Notes: generated by a model not told the origin, from the sequence alone. A DNA stretch of 64,000 nt from CAYGLF01 sp964350945 (GCA_964350945.1 CAYGLF010000003.1:62001-126000); one strand, 5' to 3'; shown: positions 50,197 through 59,348, counted from the stretch's first letter. Numbers and translations: made by a program.

Positions 50197-52380
50197 TTAC
50201 CAATAGATGTAGGGTTGTGAGGCTTCTTTAGGGGCTTCTCCACCTAATTTTAGATGCATATGGTATCTCCATGTGTATTTTTTCCCTTTGTAGGGAGATA
50301 TCACTCTTTGTGGAGATAAAATGAGTCTCCAGTTACATGGTAGCAAAATGGTAAAGTTAAACCAGTATTCATTGTAAGATGGTGAGTGTGCTCGGTGCCA
50401 GCCAGCACGAGACTCAAACTCTACGATTAGTCGTCTAATGACTCTCCAATAGACCTTTGATTGAATGGTGTTACGTCTATCAGAAAGCGGGGAGTTAATT
50501 AGGTTGGATTGGTTACGAGAGACTTCAACTAAAAAACTATTCGGGTTTGCTTTTCTAAAGTCATAGGCACTGCGGTGCATAAATAGTATTGAAGCGGCAA
50601 AATTTTCTGAAAAAGTGAAGGCAGTTCGCACGTTGATATGATCAATTTTTTGGTGCTGGAAATTATAAGCTGAAACTAGCGAAGTCTGTAAAAAGGGCAA
50701 TTTATGGTTTACTTCACAGTACATACGTGGAATTTGAGAGCCAATTTCAGTTTGTTTGAAAAATGCAATACTATAGATATCAAGGGTTAGTGGCGAGGAA
50801 AACTGGGATTGATTTTTATACACAAGAGAGGTCTTAAGCCCCCATCTAAGCTGATTGAGAGCGTGTGAGGCATCCTCTATGTCAAAGAAGAAATGGTCTT
50901 GAAGAGGCACAGAAGGAGCTGGACGGAACTCGTAAGAAAGATAGGGGTTAACAGTATGCTTGAGACAAGGTGATAGGTTCTTAAAAAACCTCCAGTGAGC
51001 GTTTACACCAAGCTTTGCCCAACTGTTCCAAAGAGCATTTCCCAAAGGAGTTTGTCCATACCCAATACCTACATATTCAACTTGAGGGGTGATGGCAAAT
51101 CCAGCAAGACGAATTGGCCAGTATAGTTTGGGCTTTAAAATGGCTCGGGGGCTCTGAAAACTTTGAAACGTATTTTCTAAGATATTTGCAAAACGGTAGT
51201 CGAGATATCCAAAGCTTGTTGAAAAGTCTGCAAGAAGGGGGCTCTTATAGAGTTTAAAGGCTCGGATATTAAGTTGTACCCAGGGAAGTTCTTGCGAGGT
51301 TGTCTCAAAAGTATTTATACGAACTTTCGTACGCAGTGATGAAACCCAAAGTTCGTCGCGGTAGTTGAACCCTATGTGTGTGTGTTTTGGAATGGTAAGA
51401 AAGTAGTCTCTATTAAAATAGGTCTGAAGTACATAGGGGTCGCTAAGCTGTTCATACTGCAAGTTAAGAGAAAGTCGATCACTAAGCTGTGATACAAGCT
51501 GACCTTCATATCGCTGCCTGAAGTTGCCGACAGCAAAATCTCCAGAGCGAGGTTTTTTAGCTCGCTTATCGTGTGCTAGAAAATTACTACTATTAAAGGA
51601 GGTGGGGTGTGTTGTTGATTTATAGTCCAATAAAAAAAGGGCACCGGGGCCTCTTTTAAACCAGTAGTCGAGCTGCAAGTGAGCCCGCAGAGTCTCTGAA
51701 GAGTATGCCAAATAGCGCATGCTAATTTTATCGGTTTGCGGCCTTCCTGTCACAAAAGTGTAGCGGGCTGCTAAATATTTTAGGTTTGAGAGCTTCATCT
51801 TCAAGTAAGGGTACCAAAAGATGGGCACATTTAAAACCCTGACTTGCGCATTTTGGGCGGTTAAAATTTCATTAGGGTGCAAGCTGGCGCGATTTAAATG
51901 AATTTGCCAAAGATTGCTATTGTTTTCACAAGTTGTTAAAGATGTTTTTCTCGCACTATAGGATCCGTCTTGATGAAGAAGCACCTCTTGACTGTGCAAA
52001 AACCAGGGGCCGACCTGAGTGCAAGCTTGCCTCAGCACTCCCGTGCGCTTTTGGAAATCATATTCAAGGCTTTGAGCGACAAAATTTTTATTACCATAGC
52101 GCACTGACAGGTTTTTGTCTGCCTTTGCGGTCCAAACAGTTTTTGCACCTTCTTCTCTTTTGGTATATTGGATATGGGTCGCCTGAATGCGAATTTGATC
52201 ATTCTCTAAGACCCCGCCTTCTTGGGTTTCAACACTTCCATTTTCATAGGTAGGAGAGCGAAGATCCAATTTAAGCGGTGATTCTATGGCATGCAGTAAG
52301 AAAGGGAAAAAGAATAAGAAAAGAGTGATGAAACAACGCACGTTTACTATGCCGAAATTTTTTTCGGATGATGTTAACAT
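50197..52380 (-). CDS. lptD: LPS-assembly outer-membrane protein LptD
   Basis: Outer-membrane beta-barrel that inserts LPS in the outer leaflet; 727 aa. Seen: a signal peptide (hydrophobic residues about 16-31, ending LLHAIE), an OstA-like jellyroll N-domain (GGVLENDQIRIQATHIQYTK, KNFVAQSLEYDFQKRTGVLR), then a barrel with the typical alternation and aromatic strand ends, including VPIFWYPYLKMKL and YWFKRGPGALFLLDYKS. The C-terminus ends in YIYW. Chlamydial LptD has been described as short. It is on the opposite strand from doxX, 18 bp from its stop. Confidence 0.85.
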   Translation of the reverse strand: MLTSSEKNFGIVNVRCFITLFLFFFPFLLHAIESPLKLDLRSPTYENGSVETQEGGVLENDQIRIQATHIQYTKREEGAKTVWTAKADKNLSVRYGNKNFVAQSLEYDFQKRTGVLRQACTQVGPWFLHSQEVLLHQDGSYSARKTSLTTCENNSNLWQIHLNRASLHPNEILTAQNAQVRVLNVPIFWYPYLKMKLSNLKYLAARYTFVTGRPQTDKISMRYLAYSSETLRAHLQLDYWFKRGPGALFLLDYKSTTHPTSFNSSNFLAHDKRAKKPRSGDFAVGNFRQRYEGQLVSQLSDRLSLNLQYEQLSDPYVLQTYFNRDYFLTIPKHTHIGFNYRDELWVSSLRTKVRINTFETTSQELPWVQLNIRAFKLYKSPLLADFSTSFGYLDYRFANILENTFQSFQSPRAILKPKLYWPIRLAGFAITPQVEYVGIGYGQTPLGNALWNSWAKLGVNAHWRFFKNLSPCLKHTVNPYLSYEFRPAPSVPLQDHFFFDIEDASHALNQLRWGLKTSLVYKNQSQFSSPLTLDIYSIAFFKQTEIGSQIPRMYCEVNHKLPFLQTSLVSAYNFQHQKIDHINVRTAFTFSENFAASILFMHRSAYDFRKANPNSFLVEVSRNQSNLINSPLSDRRNTIQSKVYWRVIRRLIVEFESRAGWHRAHSPSYNEYWFNFTILLPCNWRLILSPQRVISPYKGKKYTWRYHMHLKLGGEAPKEASQPYIYW

Positions 52381-52405
52381 AAAAAGGCTATTTCCAAGAG
52401 GACTT

Positions 52406-54169
52406 TTATTGGGTTGCTAAAACCAAGAGACCGGCAAGGGCATATTTATTTTTTAAGCGGTCATTTGACAAATTTTCCAAAATGACTTCAATGCCTTCTT
52501 CGTCCTGCTTGTCAGCAAGCTCTAAATAAGCTTCAATCATGGTTTTAGAAATCTCTAGTGGGTTCATTTCATAAGGGCTGGGAAGTTGCTTATAATTCCA
52601 TTTAGAGATGGCTCTTAGTTTGACTAAGGGGTGCTTTTTTTGCTTACGAAGCCAGCTTATGATATGATCTTTCCAAGGCCCTTTTTCATTCAGCTTATAT
52701 AGGGCAAGGCTACTGCAAATACGCACATAAGGAGCTCCTACTTTTTGTTGCCATTTTTTTAAGAGGTTTACTGAAGAGGACGTTTGCAAAGTCATTAAAT
52801 GATTTGTAACTAGTGGTATGAGGTCATTTTGGTTAGCGTCAATAATTTGAGAGGCTATTTCTAAAAAAGCTTCTTCTGGAAGCTCGCTACATTCAGCGAG
52901 TATTTGAGCCCGAACATCTAAAGACATCTGCTGAATTTGTGGTATTGACCTAGTAGCAAAGCTTTTATATTGCAGCTTATACATAGAAAGAGCCCCTCCA
53001 GGAGAAGGGATTGAGGAGATCATAAGGTTTTCGTTTTCAGGGATCAGTATGGATAAAATTGTTGGAAGGCTGCTGATATCTTTTTTCTTCAAAAGTGCTA
53101 AGGAGGCGTTTAACACCACAGGATCATTACTTGCTCCTTGAGCCAGTGTTTGTAAAAGATAAATGTCACCAGGGCAATCTTTGAGCAGTTGGATTGAGAA
53201 GGGATTTTTAGAAATAGCAAACTCTTCAATTTGAGCAATGGCATCGGGATCACCTAGTTTTCGAAGAGCATTTAGGGCGCTGAGAGCTACGCTATTTGAC
53301 GAGCTTTTGGCTAATTTTTTTAAAGTTGTAATGGACGCCTCATCGTGAAGTTCACCAAGGGCATGAGCACAAGCTTCTTGCAGGCGCACACTGTGCTGTT
53401 TGGAAAGGGCTCTAATCTCGGGAAGTAGTTCGGTGCGCTGGGAGCCACTAGCTGCTAAAACAGCAGCTACACGCACGGACTCCTCTGAGTTGAGGATGCA
53501 TTTTTTTATCCTTTGCGTCGCTCGTGGGGTGTCAATTAATGAAAGAATGGACGGAAATATTTCAAGGCATTCTGCGGGGACTTTGTCCATTAGAGATTCG
53601 ATGAGCTCAAAAGCCAGTGGATGCTTATTTTGAGCGAGATAAAAAGCCGCGGTTACGGCAACATTTAAGAATTCAGAGCTACAAGCTTGAACCATCAAAT
53701 CCATTGCTTTGTTTTCTGGAAATTTTGCCAAGGTTTGAAGAGCTGTAATCTGAACAACATTGTCAGGAACTTGCATTGCTTTTTCTAAGATGGGCATCAA
53801 TTGGGTATGCTTAGCAAGGTCAACGCCATAAATAGCTAAGATTTGGGCTTCAATATCTTCTTGGCTAAGCGCTTCTTTTAAAATATTGATGCCCATTTTT
53901 TGTAAAAAATCGTAGTTGTGAGATCCTTGGTCTTTATGTTGGCGTTTATAGAGGGAAAGTGCTGTTTGAAGGTTTGAGGGGACCTTATCTTGAAGTTTTA
54001 CATTCGTATCTGAGACCCATTGCTTAGGATTGGCAGCATACAGTGAATTTTTAAGCGTTTTTTGCAAAAGACCTTGGTCATGTAAAGACATTGCAGTCGG
54101 CGTTTTAGTGCAAGCTGAGAAAATAAAGAGTCCAAGAAGGGCTAAGAGCCCTTGTTTAAGTAATCCCAT
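52406..54169 (-). CDS. HEAT-repeat lipoprotein
   Basis: 587-aa exported protein with a lipoprotein signal (MGLLKQGLLALLGLFIFSAC; Cys20), then a series of about eight to ten HEAT-type helical pairs (VQITALQTLAKFPENKAMDL, VRVAAVLAASGSQRTELLPE, VRLQEACAHALGELHDEASI and NSVALSALNALRKLGDPDAI are the clearest, with spacing of about 31 residues). HEAT scaffolds hold protein partners; this one probably sits in the periplasm or outer membrane. It overlaps maf by 28 bp, and lies 25 bp upstream of lptD on the same strand, so it may belong to an envelope operon. Confidence 0.8.
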   Translation of the reverse strand: MGLLKQGLLALLGLFIFSACTKTPTAMSLHDQGLLQKTLKNSLYAANPKQWVSDTNVKLQDKVPSNLQTALSLYKRQHKDQGSHNYDFLQKMGINILKEALSQEDIEAQILAIYGVDLAKHTQLMPILEKAMQVPDNVVQITALQTLAKFPENKAMDLMVQACSSEFLNVAVTAAFYLAQNKHPLAFELIESLMDKVPAECLEIFPSILSLIDTPRATQRIKKCILNSEESVRVAAVLAASGSQRTELLPEIRALSKQHSVRLQEACAHALGELHDEASITTLKKLAKSSSNSVALSALNALRKLGDPDAIAQIEEFAISKNPFSIQLLKDCPGDIYLLQTLAQGASNDPVVLNASLALLKKKDISSLPTILSILIPENENLMISSIPSPGGALSMYKLQYKSFATRSIPQIQQMSLDVRAQILAECSELPEEAFLEIASQIIDANQNDLIPLVTNHLMTLQTSSSVNLLKKWQQKVGAPYVRICSSLALYKLNEKGPWKDHIISWLRKQKKHPLVKLRAISKWNYKQLPSPYEMNPLEISKTMIEAYLELADKQDEEGIEVILENLSNDRLKNKYALAGLLVLATQ

Positions 54170-54729
54170 AAACTAATTCCCACAGTTTTTAATGCGCGTT
54201 CTAAGACATTAATGGGGAGGCCAATTGAGTTATAGAAGCAGCCTTCTAATTTTTCCACCATTATGTTTCCTGCCATTTGTATAGCATACGCTCCTGCTTT
54301 ATCCAAACAAGAAATACTGGTGATATATTTTTTAATTTCTTCATCACTGGAGTTTTTGAGTAAGATCTTAGTTTCATCAAAATCACTGATGATATGGTTT
54401 TTATTAACCAGGGTAACGCCCGTATATACAGTGTGCCACTTGCCCTGCAGTTTTTTCAATATCTCAAAGGCATTTTCGAGGCTGGTTGGCTTTCCAAGAA
54501 TTTGGTTTTCAAAATAAACGAGAGTATCGGCTGCTATAATGGTATCGTCGGGATGGCTTTCTCTCAAACTTAAAGCTTTGGATTTTGAGAGCTCCATAAC
54601 ATGCTTTTTAGGGTCATTATCGTAAGGAATTGAAGACTCATCAAACAAAGGTTCTGCTTGCTTAAAAGGAATTGAGAAAAAGTTTAAGACTTCGCGTCTT
54701 CGGGGGGATGTAGAAGCTAAAATTAACAT
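54142..54729 (-). CDS. maf: Maf family nucleotide pyrophosphatase
   Basis: House-cleaning nucleotide pyrophosphatase acting on modified or non-canonical dNTPs; 195 aa. Seen: LILASTSPRRREVL near residue 2-15, IAADTLVYFENQILGKP near 65-81 and GKWHTVYTGVTLV near 95-107. The catalytic Asp in AADT is present. It overlaps the 5' end of the HEAT gene by 28 bp. The upstream region contains a divergent, well-formed promoter for the ankyrin gene. Confidence 0.94.
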   Translation of the reverse strand: MLILASTSPRRREVLNFFSIPFKQAEPLFDESSIPYDNDPKKHVMELSKSKALSLRESHPDDTIIAADTLVYFENQILGKPTSLENAFEILKKLQGKWHTVYTGVTLVNKNHIISDFDETKILLKNSSDEEIKKYITSISCLDKAGAYAIQMAGNIMVEKLEGCFYNSIGLPINVLERALKTVGISLWDYLNKGS

Positions 54730-54905
54730 AAAATACTTTTTCTCTAAATGTACTCTTTATGGGAATAAAAATGCAATGGGGGTTGAGTTGCTATCTGTAT
54801 AAGAGATTTCTTTAAAATAGAGACCTAAGATTAGTGGCTTTAGAGGGGCGTTGATTTAAGTTGTTATATATAAGCAATCTAGAGATTGTTGCTGTCAAAT
54901 AATTC

Positions 54906-54934
54906 TTGACAAACAATAGAGCTTTCGTTAAAAT
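54906..54934 (+). promoter_or_regulatory. Strong sigma66/70 promoter of the small ankyrin gene
   Basis: A perfect TTGACA (54906-54911), 17-nt spacer, TAAAAT (54929-54934, 5 of 6), about 33 nt before the ATG at 54968. The closest consensus promoter I saw in the window. Confidence 0.6.
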
Positions 54935-54967
54935 AATTACGTAAGACATTAACAATAAGAGGTTTTT

Positions 54968-55495
54968 ATGAGTACGCCACATATTTTTAAACGTCCGGCG
55001 CTTTGTCCCTGGTTGGAAAGAGGGTCTGGTGCTGAAGCAGGAGCTAAAAAAGCTATTGTTCAACATTCTCGAAAAATTGAGGCTCTGTTGCAAAGCCGCG
55101 GATCTAATGTGAACTCTCCCAATGGGCAAGGGGTTGCTTTGATACAAACGTTGGTTTTGGATAGTAAGCCGCTGGATTTGGCGGCGATTCTTGTTCTCGG
55201 GGCAAATACAAGTGTCTTGGATCAAAAGGGTAATGGACTTTTACACTTAGCCGTTCAACAAGACTATAATGGGGATTTAGCAAAGCGCATTTCACAACTA
55301 AAATGTGTTCAACTGCTTTTAGGTTATAGCTTAAAACCTAATTTTGCGAATGAAGATGGAAATACCCCTTTCCATTTAGCTGTTCAATCAGGAGCCTCTA
55401 TGTGTATTGGGCCCTTATTAAACGCTGACGATTCTATGATCAATGCTATTAATAATGAGGGGCAAACAGCAGCCCAAATAGCAGAACATCAGTAA
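54968..55495 (+). CDS. Small ankyrin repeat protein, 175 aa
   Basis: Three ankyrin repeats between residues about 55 and 170: KPLDLAAILVLGANTSVLDQ, GNGLLHLAVQQDYNGDL and EDGNTPFHLAVQSGASMCIGPLL (given in part), then NEGQTAAQIAEHQ. No signal peptide. It has its own strong promoter and a terminator-like hairpin directly after the stop (AGTAACTTTT at 55491-55500 with AAAAGTTACT at 55518-55527). A type III effector role is plausible, but only by analogy with other ankyrin effectors. Confidence 0.82.
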   Translation: MSTPHIFKRPALCPWLERGSGAEAGAKKAIVQHSRKIEALLQSRGSNVNSPNGQGVALIQTLVLDSKPLDLAAILVLGANTSVLDQKGNGLLHLAVQQDYNGDLAKRISQLKCVQLLLGYSLKPNFANEDGNTPFHLAVQSGASMCIGPLLNADDSMINAINNEGQTAAQIAEHQ

Positions 55496-55527
55496 CTTTT
55501 ACGATTGATGTTTGAGAAAAAGTTACT
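55491..55527 (+). other. Perfect 10-bp hairpin at the end of the ankyrin gene
   Basis: AGTAACTTTT (55491-55500) and AAAAGTTACT (55518-55527), loop of 17. It includes the TAA stop codon. Not followed by a T-run, so an mRNA-stabilising or transcript-end structure rather than a classic terminator. Confidence 0.45.
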
Positions 55528-55537
55528 CTTCCCTGTC

Positions 55538-55569
55538 AAAGGATTTTCAGTTAAACCTGAGAATCCTTT
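55538..55569 (+). terminator. Terminator-like hairpin overlapping the next promoter
   Basis: AAAGGATTTTCAG (55538-55550), loop TTAAAC, CTGAGAATCCTTT (55557-55569) pair with one wobble; a short T-run follows. Its last base is the first of the -35 box at 55569. Confidence 0.5.
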
Positions 55570-55596
55570 TGACTTAACAAAAAATCTTTGTATAGT
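55569..55596 (+). promoter_or_regulatory. Promoter of the Ser/Thr-rich gene
   Basis: TTGACT (55569-55574, 5 of 6), 16-nt spacer, TATAGT (55591-55596, 5 of 6), 30 nt before the ATG at 55626. Confidence 0.55.
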
Positions 55597-55625
55597 ATTT
55601 ATCTTCTTTAATTGAGCGATTAGAA

Positions 55626-55991
55626 ATGTCAGTACCTTCAAGCCCTAGATCGGACGGCTCTGTTCCCCTGTCACCAGTTCTTAACGAGCCTCGTTCTTCA
55701 GTCGATTCTCGAGAGTCTGGGGACAGTCGCATTGTACCTACGGTGCTTTTTGCTGAAGGTTTATGCCCTAGGGCTGAAGAAACAACGACAAAGTCTTCAG
55801 CTGTTGGTGCGGCTTCTTCCGCAATAGATTCCCAAGAGACTATGGATGATGCTATTGTGCCTGTTACACCTTTTAGTGTGGCTCATTCTTTTGAGTCTAC
55901 TTCAAAAGATGACTCTCAAACTCTCAATGGTGAAGCAAGCACAGGAACAAGAATATCCGCTGAACGCCTCGTTCCAAGTATAAAAGTATAA
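55626..55991 (+). CDS. Ser/Thr/Pro-rich protein with internal repeats, 121 aa
   Basis: Not recognised. Low-complexity, Ser-rich throughout and probably disordered. Residues about 24-42 (SSVDSRESGDSRIVPTVLF) are repeated at 65-83 (SAIDSQETMDDAIVPVTPF), offset 41, and a third partial copy (SAERLVPSI) follows at 111-119. There is no membrane span or Sec signal; the N-terminal Ser/Pro-rich segment would fit a type III export signal, which is inference. It has its own promoter, next to the small ankyrin gene that shares the same style of transcription unit. It converges on the DUF6356-like gene. Confidence 0.6.
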   Translation: MSVPSSPRSDGSVPLSPVLNEPRSSVDSRESGDSRIVPTVLFAEGLCPRAEETTTKSSAVGAASSAIDSQETMDDAIVPVTPFSVAHSFESTSKDDSQTLNGEASTGTRISAERLVPSIKV

Positions 55992-56012
55992 GCGGGTAGC
56001 AGTAGACTTAGT

Positions 56013-56273
56013 CTAAGCTTCTTCTATGACAGGGGGGTCGACTTCTTGCTGATCTTTTTGTTTTTCAATTTGAGCTAATCGCTTTGAAAACCTTTCATGA
56101 AAGTAAAAAATGGTATTAGAAGCAGTTTTGGTGAAAAGAAAAGGAATAAACGCATGAATAATCATTACAAGCCCTGAATAGGTGAGCCTTGCAAAGAGGT
56201 AGAGAGCCTCAAACAAGTGCTTTAAATAGCTTTCACCAATGTCTTTAGGGTGCTTTGTAAAAGGGTTTTCCAT
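56013..56273 (-). CDS. Small membrane protein resembling DUF6356
   Basis: 86 aa. The start MENPFTKHPKDIGESYLKHL, then an (F)ALYLFARLTYSGLVMIIHAF helix and IPFLFTKTAS, has the HP..(x)GE(S/T)Y..H pattern followed by a HA..PF.F pattern that I associate with DUF6356. One or two hydrophobic spans (about 31-55) and a charged C-terminal tail (EKQKDQQEVDPPVIEEA). Function unknown. It is 37 bp after the EamA transporter gene. Confidence 0.65.
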   Translation of the reverse strand: MENPFTKHPKDIGESYLKHLFEALYLFARLTYSGLVMIIHAFIPFLFTKTASNTIFYFHERFSKRLAQIEKQKDQQEVDPPVIEEA

Positions 56274-56310
56274 TTTTTCCTCGTCTATTTTGAATGTCCT
56301 TTAAATTTCC

Positions 56311-57186
56311 TCATATGTCATGAATTGAATTTGGTAAAAGTCCTTTCTGAAGAAATGTAAAAAAAAGCCCAAAATAGATTAAAATTGCGCACAATAAGGC
56401 GTTTATAGAGGAAAGCGAACGAAAAAAGAGGAAATCTAAAGCGGCCACTAAAAAGATAGATGAATTAAATATCATAATCATTTTCAATGAGTTAGATTTT
56501 CTTATGCTTCTCTTAAAAATTTTGAGAGAGCTCTTTTCTAGAAGGCATAATAAAAGGATACTCGTCATTTGTATAAAAGAGGGCCAAACCCACATTTTAT
56601 AGAGCAATAAAAGAGCACATAAAATGACGGTGCTATATTGAGTAAACCATAGGGTTAAAGGAGCATGATTGATTTTTAAGCGATGAGTGCCACAAAAGCA
56701 TATGGCTTTTAGAAGTGCGCTTGCTATCGCTAAAACTATTAATATATTATTAAATTTTAACGTAGAGTCAAAGGTCAAAAGAATCCCTACCCAAGTCAGG
56801 TAAATTCCAAAGCAAAGTTTCTGGGAGAACTTTTTACCCATCCAAACTCTAAGTACCCAAGGGACAAATACAGGGGCAGCTAGGTAAATCGCAACTGCAC
56901 TGATAAGCGGCAAGCGTTGTAGGGCCGCAAAAAAACAATAGTAAAGCCCTAAGTTAGCAAGGGCCATTAAAATGTGAATCCCAAAATGTTCTAATTGAAA
57001 TTTTTTTTGTTCGCTTTTTTCAAGACTGATCAGGTCTATAGCTGCCATAAATACAAAGCGTAAAAAAATCAGAACCTCTATAGAAAGGTGCAAAAGGAGG
57101 CTTTTAGCGAGCAAAATGTAGGCTAAAAAAGAAGCTAAGGCCACTAAAATGAAAATATTTGGTAAGCTTTGAGCTTTTTCGTTCAT
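56311..57186 (-). CDS. EamA/DMT family transporter
   Basis: Ten-span inner-membrane protein of 291 aa with the two-EamA-repeat layout: the first half ends at VFVPWVLRVWMG (the PV...(x)R loop), the second holds FCGTHRLKINHAPLTLWFTQYSTVILCALLLL (given in part). It fits drug/metabolite exporters or S-adenosylmethionine-type importers in Chlamydiae. Substrate not predictable. Divergent from pgsA. Confidence 0.8.
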   Translation of the reverse strand: MNEKAQSLPNIFILVALASFLAYILLAKSLLLHLSIEVLIFLRFVFMAAIDLISLEKSEQKKFQLEHFGIHILMALANLGLYYCFFAALQRLPLISAVAIYLAAPVFVPWVLRVWMGKKFSQKLCFGIYLTWVGILLTFDSTLKFNNILIVLAIASALLKAICFCGTHRLKINHAPLTLWFTQYSTVILCALLLLYKMWVWPSFIQMTSILLLCLLEKSSLKIFKRSIRKSNSLKMIMIFNSSIFLVAALDFLFFRSLSSINALLCAILIYFGLFFTFLQKGLLPNSIHDI

Positions 57187-57227
57187 AAATAAATCCCAAA
57201 TTTGATTTAATCATATAAGATTTTTTC

Positions 57228-57255
57228 TTGAAAATGGATAGTCAAATTTTAATAT
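57228..57255 (+). promoter_or_regulatory. Putative promoter of pgsA
   Basis: TTGAAA (57228-57233) and TAATAT (57250-57255), 16-nt spacer, about 21 nt before the TTG start. Weak. Confidence 0.3.
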
Positions 57256-57276
57256 TGTTGAAAAAGGGCCCCTACA

Positions 57277-57876
57277 TTGACCATAGCGAATAACTTAACA
57301 TTTCTTAGGATCTTACTTAGTCCTGTTTTTTTAATTGTTTATCTCTGGCATGACAGCATTGGTATTTCTACTTTAGCAATGCCCTATGTTCTTCTGGGGA
57401 TCTTGGCATTTTCAGAGCTTACAGATGCGTTTGACGGCTATTTTGCAAGGAAATATCACCAAGTGAGTGATTTAGGGAAAATAATTGATCCTATGGCTGA
57501 CAGTATCTCGAGAATTTCGTGTTTTTTATCCTTTACACAAGCGCCGTTGAAGTTGCCGTTGATCTTAATTTTTGTGTTTATTTACCGAGATTTTATTATC
57601 AGCACACTTAGAACTATCTGTGCCCTTCAAGGCACTGCTCTAGCAGCAAGGCCGAGTGGAAAGATTAAGGCCATTATTCAGGCAATCGCCATTTTTTTAA
57701 TTGTTCTTTTTATGATTCCCTACACTTTAGGTTATCTGTCGCTGGCTGATTATCGAGTCATTAGTATCTATATTGTAAGTTGTGCTGCAATCTATACACT
57801 GTATTCTGCAATCGATTACTTTTACGCGCACAAAAAGCAAGTGAAGAAAATGATTCAAAATAGTTCAAAAAATTAG
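57277..57876 (+). CDS. pgsA: CDP-diacylglycerol-glycerol-3-phosphate 3-phosphatidyltransferase
   Basis: Makes phosphatidylglycerol phosphate in the inner membrane. 199 aa, starting at a TTG (MTIANNLTFLRILLSP, matching the family). Seen: the CDP-alcohol phosphatidyltransferase motif D-G-x2-A-R-x8-G-x3-D-x3-D as DAFDGYFARKYHQVSDLGKI followed by IDPMAD (residues about 49-75), and several hydrophobic spans. pgsA then glgA is the CT797-CT798 order. Confidence 0.93.
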   Translation: MTIANNLTFLRILLSPVFLIVYLWHDSIGISTLAMPYVLLGILAFSELTDAFDGYFARKYHQVSDLGKIIDPMADSISRISCFLSFTQAPLKLPLILIFVFIYRDFIISTLRTICALQGTALAARPSGKIKAIIQAIAIFLIVLFMIPYTLGYLSLADYRVISIYIVSCAAIYTLYSAIDYFYAHKKQVKKMIQNSSKN

Positions 57877-57887
57877 GCACTTCTAGT

Positions 57888-59348
57888 CTACTTCGTACTT
57901 TTCTTGATTAATCTATGAAAAATCTTTAAGTACTCTTGAGCTGACTTTTTCCAACTAAAGTCCATTTTCATGCCGCTATGGATCAGTTTTTTCCATTTTT
58001 TTGGCTCATGGTGGTAGAGATTAAAGGCTCGGCCTAGCGTCTTTTTTAACGCTGGAGAGGTGGGTTCTAGATAAGTAAATCCATTCGCTTTGGATGAGGA
58101 ATTGATATCGAAGACGGTGTTAGCTAACCCCCCAGTAAGTCTGACAATAGGGACCGTTCCATAACGTAGTGAGATGAGTTGAGTCAGCCCACATGGTTCA
58201 AAAATAGAAGGGCAGATAATCATATCAGCTCCTGCATAGAGTTGATGAGCAAGTTCCTCGTTATAAGAATCAAAAATAAGCTTTGCTGAAGGGTTGTCTT
58301 GAAGTTGCAGTTTTAACTGGTCAAAATCTTCCTGTATTTTTGGAATGGGACTTGAGCCAAATAAAATAAACTGCCCACCCATTTTTAAAACGTGGGAAAT
58401 GGCACTTTTAATCATTGATATCCCTTTCTGAGGGACTAGCCTGCATATGCAAATAACTAAAGGGGTTCTACTCTCTAGGGGCATATTTAGTAGCTTTTGG
58501 ATAAACTTCTTGCAAAGAGCTTTGGGTTGGGTGTGGTTTAGTTGATAATGCTCAGCTAAAGCTGAGTCCGATTTAGGATTCCAAACTTCATAATCAATTC
58601 CATTGAGAATCCCTTTAATTTTTCTTTTATTCTCTAATATGATTTTATCAAGCCCCATTCCTTGTCCAGGGGTTGTGATTTCATCTGCATAACGGGGGGA
58701 GACGGTGGTGATAAAGTCAGAGTAGACAATCGCAGACTTTAATAAATTTACCTTATTATGTTTTTTTAAATCCAAGCATTTTAGTTGAGTGCTTTTTTTG
58801 CTAAGTCCGACCTTATTAAGTACGGAAGTGCTTAAAATCCCCTGATAATTTAAGTTGTGGATGGTCGTCATTATTTTCGCAGAGCTTTTTCGGCAGGCTT
58901 GTTCTTTATAAAGAGGAGCTATGAGCGCTGTTTGCCATTCATTGATATGGATAATATCTACGGTAGGGTGACATTGTTCAATAAATTTTAAAGCCGCGAG
59001 TGAAAAGAAGCTAAAGCGCTGTCCGTCATTTTGTTTCCCATAAATCTGATCGGTCTGAAAAAATGAGCTTGGAGCTTTTGAGTCTATAAAAAAGAGGGTC
59101 AGGCCACAGAGCTTTCCTGCCCAAACCAAGATTTGATGCTTTTTTTTTGAAAAAGTAATTTCTAGATCTGTTGGATAAGGTTCAAAAGAATCGAGGTAGG
59201 AAGTTTTAAGGGATGCATAATTAGGTAAAATGACACAAATATCGTGTCCTTGGGTCATAATTTCTTTGCTCAAGCCAAAAGAGACATCGGCAAGGCCTCC
59301 AACTTTGGCAATAGGACTCATTTCAGTAGAAACACAGGCGATTTTCAT
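57888..59348 (-). CDS. glgA: Glycogen synthase (ADP-glucose)
   Basis: GT5 enzyme that extends alpha-1,4-glucan from ADP-glucose. 486 aa, normal. Seen: VGGLADVSFGLSKEI near residue 17-31 (the KxGGL signature), NEWQTAL near 134 with the nucleotide-binding loop, MTTIHNLNYQG near 164, VCICRLVPQKGI near 298-309 and the C-terminal SIFEPCGLTQLISLRYGTVPIV (given in part) for the acidic/Gly loop. It converges on pgsA by 11 bp. Glycogen metabolism is a chlamydial trait. Confidence 0.96.
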   Translation of the reverse strand: MKIACVSTEMSPIAKVGGLADVSFGLSKEIMTQGHDICVILPNYASLKTSYLDSFEPYPTDLEITFSKKKHQILVWAGKLCGLTLFFIDSKAPSSFFQTDQIYGKQNDGQRFSFFSLAALKFIEQCHPTVDIIHINEWQTALIAPLYKEQACRKSSAKIMTTIHNLNYQGILSTSVLNKVGLSKKSTQLKCLDLKKHNKVNLLKSAIVYSDFITTVSPRYADEITTPGQGMGLDKIILENKRKIKGILNGIDYEVWNPKSDSALAEHYQLNHTQPKALCKKFIQKLLNMPLESRTPLVICICRLVPQKGISMIKSAISHVLKMGGQFILFGSSPIPKIQEDFDQLKLQLQDNPSAKLIFDSYNEELAHQLYAGADMIICPSIFEPCGLTQLISLRYGTVPIVRLTGGLANTVFDINSSSKANGFTYLEPTSPALKKTLGRAFNLYHHEPKKWKKLIHSGMKMDFSWKKSAQEYLKIFHRLIKKSTK

